Positions 12,767-18,763 of a DNA stretch of 29,381 nt are shown piece by piece; the first letter of the stretch is position 1, and each line of letters begins with the position of its first letter. A program made the translations under genes and the position numbers. Under the pieces are notes generated by a model that was not told the origin of the DNA, ran no database searches, and worked only from the letters and a program-made list of their open reading frames with translations. The stretch is from a virus: the IMG/VR virus record IMGVR_UViG_3300025070_000159, positions 1 through 29,381 of that record; one strand, 5' to 3'.

Positions 12767-13030
12767 ATGAGTCAGACTTACGACAACACAGGAACAGCCG
12801 CTCTCTGGAGCAATGAAAAGTATGAAGCAGGTGGCTCACACCCACGCCTCAAAGGTAGCTTCTACGCACACCGCGACATCAAGGCCGGTGAGCAAGTTGA
12901 CATTGCACTGTGGGACAGCAATAGCGAGAACCCAAAGGCTCCGACACTGAAGGGCAAGGTCTCGGATAAGTTTGTAGCCGATGGTGGCGCTCCTGCTGGC
13001 ACTCAAGCCGCAGACAGCGTACCGTTTTAA
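12767..13030 (+). CDS. SSB-like small protein
   Basis: The 87-aa product starts MSQTYDNTGTAALWSNEK and is a compact beta-rich protein (SHPRLKGSFYAHRD, GEQVDIALWDSN, TLKGKVSDKF). It ends ADSVPF, close to the DDIPF tip that bacterial SSBs use to recruit replication and repair partners. The body resembles a recurrent phage family (DUF736-like in pattern). A single-strand-binding role beside ERF fits well but is inference. AAGGAT precedes the ATG. Confidence 0.75.
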   Translation: MSQTYDNTGTAALWSNEKYEAGGSHPRLKGSFYAHRDIKAGEQVDIALWDSNSENPKAPTLKGKVSDKFVADGGAPAGTQAADSVPF

Positions 13031-13042
13031 GGAGATAATAAG

Positions 13043-13381
13043 ATGAGCGGAACAGCCTACAAATGCGGTCAATGCAATGGGCAGGGTGTTCTGCTCATCA
13101 ACATATCATCAGACGGGGAAGGCAACAGCTTCGTGGAGAAGCCCTGCCCTCTCTGCGAGGGGAGAAAAATGATTACAAAAGCGGAGTTAATGACGTGTGC
13201 GGCAGATGCCACGTTTGAACCCAGCGAAATGATTGCCATACCGATGACAGGCGCAATGCGTGTCTATGTCGATGGCGAGGTGTTCCAACGCCCTATGTCA
13301 TCACGTCAGCTATACAAGCTGGCACACTATGCGCTTGGCGTTGCGATGGAAACAGAAGCATATGAAAAGGAAAACAAATGA
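13043..13381 (+). CDS. DnaJ-type zinc-finger protein
   Basis: The 112-aa product has two Cys pairs, C8GQC11 followed by GQG and C33PLC36 followed by EG, the CxxCxGxG-like arrangement of DnaJ-type zinc domains with about 21 residues between them. The remainder (ELMTCAADATFEPSEMIA and following) has no recognised fold. AAGGAGA sits before the ATG, and the stop overlaps the next start (ATGA at 13378). It may stabilise a protein or nucleic-acid complex of the replication operon. Confidence 0.8.
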   Translation: MSGTAYKCGQCNGQGVLLINISSDGEGNSFVEKPCPLCEGRKMITKAELMTCAADATFEPSEMIAIPMTGAMRVYVDGEVFQRPMSSRQLYKLAHYALGVAMETEAYEKENK

Positions 13382-13884
13382 AGCTAGATATTAAACTTGA
13401 GGTTACAGAAGATAAGCAAGATGCCGATGAGTTTACCATGTCAACCTGTGCAGATGCAGTCTGCCGTGTCTGGGGAATCAAACGCTCTACATTGCTGTCA
13501 AAGACACGCCCCAAATGGGTTGTAGAGCCACGCCATGCCTTCATGTATCTCGCCTATTACATGACGGGCAACAGCACCCCTATCATTGGTAGGTTTCTTG
13601 GTGGGCGTGACCACACCACAATCATTCATGGACATCGCAGGGCAACCGAGCTGAAGAAGGTTGATAAAGAGTTTGCTCACAAGCTGGAGAAGGCATATCG
13701 TCTTGCACGGTTTTATGAAAAAAAAAGACGACGGAAAGTAGAGGCACTGAGAAATGAAATCACGCAGACCATTGGGCGTCACGTCGAGAGAGGAGAGCTT
13801 GAGGCCGCTGTCGAAAGAAGAGTGGCGCGAAAGGGCTATCTTCGCGGAGACCAAGTTGTCTTCAATAGCGTGTATCCCGAATGA
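13378..13884 (+). CDS. stand-alone DnaA domain IV (DNA-binding) protein
   Basis: Residues 22-105 of this 168-aa protein match DnaA domain IV: CADAVCRVWGI, RHAFMYLAYYMTG, IIGRFLGGRDHTTIIHGHRR, with the DnaA signature GRDHTT at 76-81. The AAA+ ATPase domain is absent, so it could bind DnaA boxes without unwinding DNA. It could help recruit host DnaA, compete with it, or regulate. The last 50 residues are a basic coiled-coil-like extension. A match to the DnaA-box consensus lies in the promoter of its own operon. Its 3' end overlaps another open frame by 131 bases. Confidence 0.88.
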   Translation: MKLDIKLEVTEDKQDADEFTMSTCADAVCRVWGIKRSTLLSKTRPKWVVEPRHAFMYLAYYMTGNSTPIIGRFLGGRDHTTIIHGHRRATELKKVDKEFAHKLEKAYRLARFYEKKRRRKVEALRNEITQTIGRHVERGELEAAVERRVARKGYLRGDQVVFNSVYPE

Positions 13885-13972
13885 CAGCATTGGCTGGGTC
13901 AACCTCCGGCGCGATAAAGCAAGAGAGGCGCTCAGGGAGATATTGAAGAAGATCGATAAAGACCTTGACTAA
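13754..13972 (+). CDS. overlapping small protein (72 aa), start uncertain
   Basis: This frame overlaps the last 131 bases of the DnaA-domain gene and then continues alone to 13972. Its later part (SKEEWRERAIFAETKLSSI, then LRRDKAREALREILKKID) looks like a real helical protein, so a start inside the DnaA-domain gene is likely; ATG 13754 has only a weak Shine-Dalgarno. It could also be a displaced continuation. The stop TAA overlaps the -35 element of the next promoter. Confidence 0.5.
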   Translation: MKSRRPLGVTSREESLRPLSKEEWRERAIFAETKLSSIACIPNDSIGWVNLRRDKAREALREILKKIDKDLD

Positions 13973-13993
13973 TGCTTGTCTAGCAAGTAGTAT
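13965..13993 (+). promoter_or_regulatory. promoter 6, operator family without hairpin leader
   Basis: TTGACT (13965-13970), 17-base spacer, TAGTAT (13988-13993). Half-sites ATGCT (13972-13976) and AGCAA (13982-13986, one mismatch). The leader GTTTTATCAATCAGGAAGGG lacks the GTAAC/GTTAC stem of the other units. Confidence 0.8.
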
Positions 13994-14019
13994 GTTTTAT
14001 CAATCAGGAAGGGAACCAG

Positions 14020-14268
14020 ATGACCATAAAAATTATGCCAACACCAGCAAGCAAACCGGACGCTATACTCAATCGGCTCGTAGACGCTTTCTTTGAAGCC
14101 GAGGGGGAGCTTGAGATAAGCCTAGGCCTTGCGCCAGCCTCTTACAACCCCACCACATATGAGCTTAAAGCCTATGAAGATCCGGTAAATGACGAGGTGT
14201 ACGAAAAGTTCCAAAAAGTATATGGAGATTTATGCGATCTCGCTAAGGAGGTGGAGAGCCTAAAATGA
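14020..14268 (+). CDS. small acidic phage protein (82 aa)
   Basis: The 82-aa product contains DAILNRLVDAFFEAEGELEI and ends in a helical VYGDLCDLAKEVESLK. No family is recognised. AGGAAGGGA precedes the ATG, downstream of promoter 6. The stop TGA overlaps the next ATG at 14265. Confidence 0.8.
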   Translation: MTIKIMPTPASKPDAILNRLVDAFFEAEGELEISLGLAPASYNPTTYELKAYEDPVNDEVYEKFQKVYGDLCDLAKEVESLK

Positions 14269-14486
14269 AAGACGAGATAGAATATGAGCCAGTAACTCTG
14301 GCATATCTGAGGGCATCAGCAGACAAGGACTGGGCAGCGGAGCTAGTCGTGAAGGACAAGGATAACTATTACACAGTCATATCTATGTCTGACAGGGCTT
14401 TGCTGAACATGGCAAGGGACGCTACCAAGCTGGTAGCACAGAGGGGATTTTTTAAACTAGAGGAGAATGAAGATGGACTTGATTAA
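14265..14486 (+). CDS. small acidic phage protein (73 aa)
   Basis: MKDEIEYEPVTLAYLRASAD starts a 73-aa acidic protein of unknown function. AAGGAGGTGG lies nine to twelve bases before the ATG, which overlaps the previous stop. The next gene starts within its last codons. Confidence 0.78.
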   Translation: MKDEIEYEPVTLAYLRASADKDWAAELVVKDKDNYYTVISMSDRALLNMARDATKLVAQRGFFKLEENEDGLD

Positions 14487-14709
14487 GATTGTTGAGCAGC
14501 ACACTGAGACTGCACTAAGAGAAGCGGAAGAGATAAAGAGGGTGGCGGAAACCATGAGCGGCTTTGCTGCCATGCAGAACGATAGAATTAAAGCCCTGCT
14601 GGATGATACCAGTTCTATTCTTTATCAGGTGGCGCAGTCGCTAGACGATGCACAAGATGAGGATGGCCCTACTAAAATTATCCGCCCTGACCCAGAGACT
14701 TGGCGTTAA
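14473..14709 (+). CDS. small helical phage protein (78 aa)
   Basis: A helical, acidic protein (VEQHTETALREAEEIKRVAE, then FAAMQNDRIKALLDD) of unknown function. The ATG at 14473 is eight bases after GAGGAG; an ATG at 14467 is too close to that site. Its TAA stop forms one TTAA palindrome with the stop of the convergent minus-strand gene. Confidence 0.78.
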   Translation: MDLIKIVEQHTETALREAEEIKRVAETMSGFAAMQNDRIKALLDDTSSILYQVAQSLDDAQDEDGPTKIIRPDPETWR

Positions 14710-15122
14710 GACTTCTTACGCAGGCGAGACGTTTTCTTTGCAATCTTCTTAGGCTGTTTGGAGAACTGCTTGCCTGCCTTAGTATCGCGCCGCTTCTTGG
14801 CAGATGTCGCCAGATACTCAGCAGCAGATAGTTTCTCTCGTGTCCTCTTGGGCAGATAACGCTCACCAGTAGCCTTCTTACCTTGCGTAGATGGCTTGCC
14901 AGACTTCGTTCCCCATTCTTCTTTTGTCCATTTGGAGAGGCTCTTTTGTTTCTTGCCCTTGCCACCACGGTATCCACCGCCTGCTTTCTTGTAGGCAGCA
15001 GCAAGCATCTGAGCCTTACGCGCAGACCACTGACCTGCCTTGCCACCCTTACTGCCAGCCATGATGCGGTTTTTAATCCGCTCACGCAGTTTAGGCTTGG
15101 TATATTTACTCTTCTCTGCCAT
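14706..15122 (-). CDS. DUF5872-like basic protein
   Basis: The 138-aa product is rich in Lys/Arg/Gly and has the recognisable order KPKLRERIKNRIMAGSKGGK, GQWSARKAQMLAAAYKKAGG, then Lys-rich segments ending KTSRLRKKS. I recall this as the DUF5872 family, found in phages and large viruses, of unknown function. GGAGAAAG lies just before the ATG. It converges with the early region with a four-base overlap. Its charge suggests nucleic-acid binding, perhaps in the virion. Confidence 0.82.
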   Translation of the reverse strand: MAEKSKYTKPKLRERIKNRIMAGSKGGKAGQWSARKAQMLAAAYKKAGGGYRGGKGKKQKSLSKWTKEEWGTKSGKPSTQGKKATGERYLPKRTREKLSAAEYLATSAKKRRDTKAGKQFSKQPKKIAKKTSRLRKKS

Positions 15123-15199
15123 TCATCTTTCTCCAAAGCCAACCCTGAAACCTTGAAAGCCTTTGAGTGAACCTAAACATGAACTTACTACGCCAAAAA

Positions 15200-15670
15200 T
15201 TACGCTTCATCCAGTCCCGATACATAGCGTTTCCCATCATAGCTCAAGCACTGCTTGCGATTATTGCCGTCAGCACGATAGCTGACATGCACCCAACCAC
15301 TGTTCGGGTCGATACCATCATAGAACTCTAGGATAAGCTGGTCAAACTCCAGATTGTCCCGAATCCACTTAGCTAAGTCGATGTTGGCAACTGTGCGAAT
15401 CTCGAAGTCAGCAGCCTCACCTTTGGCGTGTTGGCTCTTGGCAGAGCTACCGATGGCCTTACACAGCGCCTTGCTACGGAAGCCAGAGGACGGCACGAAG
15501 GCACGTTTGAAATGCTTTCTGCAAGGCTCTAGCACGTTCTCGCATAGCGCCTTGAGTGACTTAACCTGCTCTGCATTGGGCGTGTTGTCGATGTTGAAAC
15601 GCAGCGCCGTCTGGCTCTTTGTCATCTCCTGCAAGGTGAAGTGCGGTGAAAGGCGCATATCGGACGGCAT
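15200..15670 (-). CDS. endolysin-type M15 peptidase
   Basis: The 156-aa product is a zinc D,D- or L,D-carboxypeptidase-like protein of the M15 group that would cut peptidoglycan peptides at lysis. It starts with LSPHFTLQEMTKSQTALRF, then SSGFRS (61-66), the metal motif SQHAKGEAADFE with H81 and D88, and WVHVS with H128. A holin-like gene is immediately upstream (17 bases), which fits a lysis cassette. No signal peptide is present, so a holin is needed for release. An in-frame ATG at 15658 is an alternative start. Confidence 0.9.
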   Translation of the reverse strand: MPSDMRLSPHFTLQEMTKSQTALRFNIDNTPNAEQVKSLKALCENVLEPCRKHFKRAFVPSSGFRSKALCKAIGSSAKSQHAKGEAADFEIRTVANIDLAKWIRDNLEFDQLILEFYDGIDPNSGWVHVSYRADGNNRKQCLSYDGKRYVSGLDEA

Positions 15671-15687
15671 CTGCTTTACAGGAGTTG

Positions 15688-16080
15688 TTACTTTTTTCCG
15701 GACTTATTCCGGAACATGTCAGTGGCCTTGATTCCGAATGAAGCCGTTACGCATATATAGAGGAGGTTCTGGTACCAAGACGGGAGCGTCTCCAGCACCT
15801 TAAAACCCTCTCGTATGTGATCTGTCATGCTGGGTACAAAAAGCAAGATAGCAGGAAGGGTCAGCACCACGGTAAGATATTCATCTTTCCAAGACCCCTT
15901 TGTAGCGTCTGCCATATTGGCCTCCCAGTCAATGTCGCCGGATGCAATCTTCTTTTGCACCTCTGCGTCGGCCTTTGCCTTCTCTACCTTGACTGCTGCT
16001 TTCGCTTTGGTTTCTTCTACTTTTCCGTCAACCCAGTTGCCAGCAATATTTGCAACCGGCCCCAATAACATCTTTAGCAT
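15688..16080 (-). CDS. holin (holin_3TM-like)
   Basis: The 130-aa product has a charged Lys/Ala/Glu helix (21-45), a conserved DWEANMADATKGSWKDEYLT segment and two hydrophobic segments, about residues 69-87 (LTVVLTLPAILLFVPSM) and 101-117 (WYQNLLYICVTASFGI). This is the layout of the holin_3TM (PF11351) type. It sits between the endonuclease and the endolysin, overlapping the former by seven bases. It would form the inner-membrane lesion that releases the M15 peptidase. Confidence 0.85.
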   Translation of the reverse strand: MLKMLLGPVANIAGNWVDGKVEETKAKAAVKVEKAKADAEVQKKIASGDIDWEANMADATKGSWKDEYLTVVLTLPAILLFVPSMTDHIREGFKVLETLPSWYQNLLYICVTASFGIKATDMFRNKSGKK

Positions 16081-16493
16081 TTCCTGCTCCTGTATTTCTG
16101 TATAGCCTTACGGATCTGCGTCGCCTCGCTGGCACTATCAAGAAAGTGACCGGTGCCGAGGCTCGTGCGCTTGTGCTTCAAATCCATTACGTCACGCACA
16201 ACAACACGGCGCAAATCAATAGCTACCATTACCACTATATCGCAATCGTCCGGAGACAGCAATTTCTTGTTCTTTGAACCGGAGGCTGTTGCAAACTTGT
16301 AAGACTTTTCGTAGGCGCGGGATGAGCTTTTAACCTCCACTTTTATTGGGAGGCCATCGTCGTCAAAAACCAGCAAATCAAAGCCCTCGTGATTTACACG
16401 AGCCGTCTTGTAGCCATTCTCCTCAAAGACCGCCTGAGCAAATAGCTCACCGACCCTTCCGATTTGGACTGCGTTACGCACAGTCTTGTACAT
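16074..16493 (-). CDS. PD-(D/E)XK endonuclease-like protein
   Basis: The 139-aa product has IGRVGELFAQAVFEENGY with E16, GFDLLVFD with D39, and KVEVKSSS with E53 and K55, the complete acidic/Lys set of a PD-(D/E)XK nuclease. A C-terminal basic helix follows. I chose ATG 16493, which overlaps the preceding stop as TGATG; a GTG one codon upstream is possible. Its place inside the lysis cassette is odd; a role in host DNA breakdown or packaging-end processing is possible but unproven. Confidence 0.82.
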   Translation of the reverse strand: MYKTVRNAVQIGRVGELFAQAVFEENGYKTARVNHEGFDLLVFDDDGLPIKVEVKSSSRAYEKSYKFATASGSKNKKLLSPDDCDIVVMVAIDLRRVVVRDVMDLKHKRTSLGTGHFLDSASEATQIRKAIQKYRSRKC

Positions 16494-16900
16494 CACTTCA
16501 ATGGATTACTCGCCGCATCTAAGCCACGCCACAAGTCATCTATCTCCCTGTTAATCTTCGAGAATCTACTGTCGATTGATTTGACCTTCTCGTCAAACTG
16601 TTTGACCAACAAGTCATTCTCCACAGTCGTCTTCTCTACCTCTGCAATGCGGTCACGCAGGTCTAGCAACTGCTTCTGGTTTTCCATAATCGTTTCGAGA
16701 TTCGTGCCAAGCACGGTGAGCTTCTCTGCCGTGTCGCCATTGCCAGATACCGCCGACTCTACAGCCTCTATGCGTCCGTAGAACTCTGCTACTGCCCAGA
16801 TGCCACCAGCCATAGTCGTGGCAATAGACAGCACAATGGCTATCCATACGCCGCGCAGCTTAGTGCCGCCGATTGTAAGCTCTGTATCTTCTAGGCTCAT
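16493..16900 (-). CDS. membrane-anchored coiled-coil protein, spanin-like candidate
   Basis: The 135-aa product has one membrane segment at about 17-38 (VWIAIVLSIATTMAGGIWAV) followed by a long coiled coil (41-130, with repeated leucines and acidic/basic heptads such as NLETIMENQKQLLDLRDRI). The type II membrane plus periplasmic coiled coil resembles an inner-membrane spanin, but no o-spanin lipoprotein was found. It overlaps both neighbours by four or fewer bases. Confidence 0.75.
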   Translation of the reverse strand: MSLEDTELTIGGTKLRGVWIAIVLSIATTMAGGIWAVAEFYGRIEAVESAVSGNGDTAEKLTVLGTNLETIMENQKQLLDLRDRIAEVEKTTVENDLLVKQFDEKVKSIDSRFSKINREIDDLWRGLDAASNPLK

Positions 16901-17694
16901 TGGTACATATACGCTTGCTGGTCACTGTAGATAGCTTCACCCTGACCCAGCACCTCACTGGCGGTCACATAGTCACCCATCAGGAAGTCGTGGAACTCAA
17001 TATGCCCGACATTGGTAGCCCACTGCACACTCAGGATGTCATTGGTAGCTGAGTAGGAGATAGATGCCTCTGCCATAGAGTTGCCATAGTCTTGTGCGTG
17101 TTGGTCAGAGATGCTGGTCAACTGCTCATTCTTGGATGCAGCGAGGAACGCCCCCGCCTCCCTAGAATTTTGGGCGATAGATTCTAGGCTCTGATTATAT
17201 TCAACGACTACTTCTTGGCTAATGCTTACGTCATTCTGTTCGACATACTCTTGTACGGCAATCTGGTCTTCAACTGCGTTAGTCTCTTGAGCGACTTCAG
17301 CCTTATCGGCAACCTCTTCGACAACACTAAGCTGAACACTGGCGACAATAAAGTTGTCTACGGCCTCAGATACCTTGACCATTGACTCTTCATATTTCTC
17401 TTCCAAAGCCATCTTGGTGGTGAAATACAAAGCGTTCTGCACTCCTGCAAGAGCTTCATTGTAGGCAGTTATGTCGCCCTCATTGATGATGTATTGCTCG
17501 TCATCCACTGCGCTGTAGTCGATGATGCCGCCGACTGAGGCGTAGTGTTCTGCGCCATACACGGCGTACCGACCTTGCTCTAGCTTGGCTGCGATGGTCT
17601 TGCTGGCATTGACTAGGTTATCAATCGTCGTCTCTGCTTGTGCTGCGGAAACGCTCAGAAATGCTGAGGTTAGAATCGCTATCTTCTTCATCAT
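16897..17694 (-). CDS. exported protein of unknown function (265 aa)
   Basis: A clear Sec signal peptide (MMKKIAILTSAFLSVSAAQA, probable cleavage after AQA) precedes about 245 residues rich in Glu, Gln, Val and Ser with alternating helical segments. No family is recognised. ATG at 17694 or 17691 is likely, with codons further upstream only non-ATG. It overlaps the 3' end of the next exported-protein gene by about 74 bases in another frame. A secreted protein in a lysis region might act in the periplasm or outer membrane. Confidence 0.75.
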   Translation of the reverse strand: MMKKIAILTSAFLSVSAAQAETTIDNLVNASKTIAAKLEQGRYAVYGAEHYASVGGIIDYSAVDDEQYIINEGDITAYNEALAGVQNALYFTTKMALEEKYEESMVKVSEAVDNFIVASVQLSVVEEVADKAEVAQETNAVEDQIAVQEYVEQNDVSISQEVVVEYNQSLESIAQNSREAGAFLAASKNEQLTSISDQHAQDYGNSMAEASISYSATNDILSVQWATNVGHIEFHDFLMGDYVTASEVLGQGEAIYSDQQAYMYQ

Positions 17695-18250
17695 CACTTT
17701 CACCAATTCTTAATATCTTGTCGTAATACTCTTGTCGGTCTTTGTAATCAGGTATGAAAGTCACAGGGTCGCGCTTCATAAGAAGGGTAGCCGCTCGACC
17801 CACAACGAGCTTGCCATTTACCGATATTGGGCAGGGTGTTGCACTAGCAAACATCGCCTTCCAAGTCTCCAGAGATTGACACAGCCTAGCCACAGATGCA
17901 ATAGACATGCCCTGTTCTTTCAATGCTTTTGCATCTCTGCGCCTGTTGCACTCTGCATCCTGCTTATAGCCGCCCATAGACAAGCCAAGCACGTTGACCT
18001 GCACACCCATGCCACGCCCTATGAGGCAGCTTTCAGAGCCACCAGACGGTGCGCTAGGCGACACAGCGGTAGGCGGTGGCGTTACATTAGATGCAGCACC
18101 GGCGCCGTTGTAATTGTTTGTGGTAGATGTGGAGGGGTTGTTACTGCTGACAGTGCTATTTAGGTTGCTCGTGTTCAGGTCGCCAGTCTGCTCATTCTGC
18201 GCCAACACAGGCGTGGCAGCCAGCAAAAGCGCAGCAACAATCAAGCGCAT
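17621..18250 (-). CDS. exported Asn/Ser/Thr-rich protein (209 aa)
   Basis: The start is set at ATG 18250, giving a signal peptide MRLIVAALLLAATPVLAQ. A low-complexity Asn/Ser/Thr linker (TSNLNSTVSSNNPSTSTTNN) follows, then a Pro/Ser segment and a domain with Cys residues (ESCLIGRGMGVQVNVLGLSM, AECNRRRDAKAL, ARLCQS, ATPCPIS). Even Cys spacing suggests disulphides in the periplasm. The C-terminus (DDEEDSDS) is acidic where it overlaps the next gene. Function unknown; I recall similar proteins in marine phages. Confidence 0.78.
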   Translation of the reverse strand: MRLIVAALLLAATPVLAQNEQTGDLNTSNLNSTVSSNNPSTSTTNNYNGAGAASNVTPPPTAVSPSAPSGGSESCLIGRGMGVQVNVLGLSMGGYKQDAECNRRRDAKALKEQGMSIASVARLCQSLETWKAMFASATPCPISVNGKLVVGRAATLLMKRDPVTFIPDYKDRQEYYDKILRIGESDDEEDSDSNLSISERFRSTSRDDD

Positions 18251-18258
18251 GACGCATC

Positions 18259-18435
18259 CTAACTCATCTTCAAGAGAATAGTAATAACTGTGCCAAAGAT
18301 TGCAGACATCATAGTGCCACCAAGAACCGACAGCCAAGTAATGCGCCAATGAAGGTTTTTCAACTGGGCATCGACCAGTTTGCGGAACATAGCACACTCT
18401 CTTTCGTGTGCCTCAAGCTGTGCCTGCGTGGACAT
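18259..18435 (-). CDS. small single-TM protein (58 aa), XhlA/holin-accessory-like
   Basis: The 58-aa product has an N-terminal helix (MSTQAQLEAHERECAMFRKL then VDAQLKNLHWRITW) and one C-terminal membrane segment (about 35-55, SVLGGTMMSAIFGTVITILL). The layout recalls haemolysin XhlA-type phage proteins. It lies between exported and membrane genes, with stop eight bases before the next start. Probably part of the lysis group. Confidence 0.7.
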   Translation of the reverse strand: MSTQAQLEAHERECAMFRKLVDAQLKNLHWRITWLSVLGGTMMSAIFGTVITILLKMS

Positions 18436-18436
18436 A

Positions 18437-18586
18437 TTATTTATCCTTACGAAGATTTATAGCCAACTTCTGAATGAAGTCATCAATCTTGGCGAGAATC
18501 TCATTGTCTCGCATAGAGGGGGTTACGTTAGCAATCACCGAGGCGGCTGCTACGATGGCAGTGATATATGTAATTACAGTTTCCAT
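18437..18586 (-). CDS. small single-TM protein (49 aa)
   Basis: METVITYITAIVAAASVIAN starts a 49-aa protein with an N-terminal membrane segment (about 4-22) and a charged amphipathic helix (MRDNEILAKIDDFIQKLAIN). AGGAAG lies before the ATG, which overlaps the previous stop as TAATG at 18586. It could be a holin or antiholin; the sequence alone does not decide. Confidence 0.72.
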   Translation of the reverse strand: METVITYITAIVAAASVIANVTPSMRDNEILAKIDDFIQKLAINLRKDK

Positions 18587-18762
18587 TATTCTGCTTCCTG
18601 TATGGTTAGAGTTCCAGCTTCTACTTGTCGCATGATTTCGTCGTAGTGAGCGTTTCCTACTTGCATAGGAACACACCACCCCTTGCCATCTATTACCGCT
18701 TTAATAGAAATATTTTCACTGTCTTCTTTCACGTATTGAGCTGATGTAATAATTGAGTCCAT
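18586..18762 (-). CDS. conserved small phage protein (58 aa)
   Basis: The start at ATG 18762 is fixed by GGAG seven bases upstream. The product MDSIITSAQYVKEDSENISI... ends EIMRQVEAGTLTIQEAE. I recall this type (ITSAQY...IKAVIDG...VP...YxEIMRQVEAGxLTI) from other phages, often beside tail-fibre genes; function unknown. Confidence 0.8.
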   Translation of the reverse strand: MDSIITSAQYVKEDSENISIKAVIDGKGWCVPMQVGNAHYDEIMRQVEAGTLTIQEAE

Positions 18763-18763
18763 T

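Noticed and set aside
15106-15180. 24-codon minus-strand frame (MFRFTQRLSRFQGW...) overlapping the start of the DUF5872-like gene
   Set aside because: It is very short, has only a weak ribosome site and no recognised relative; left as a possible leader peptide only.
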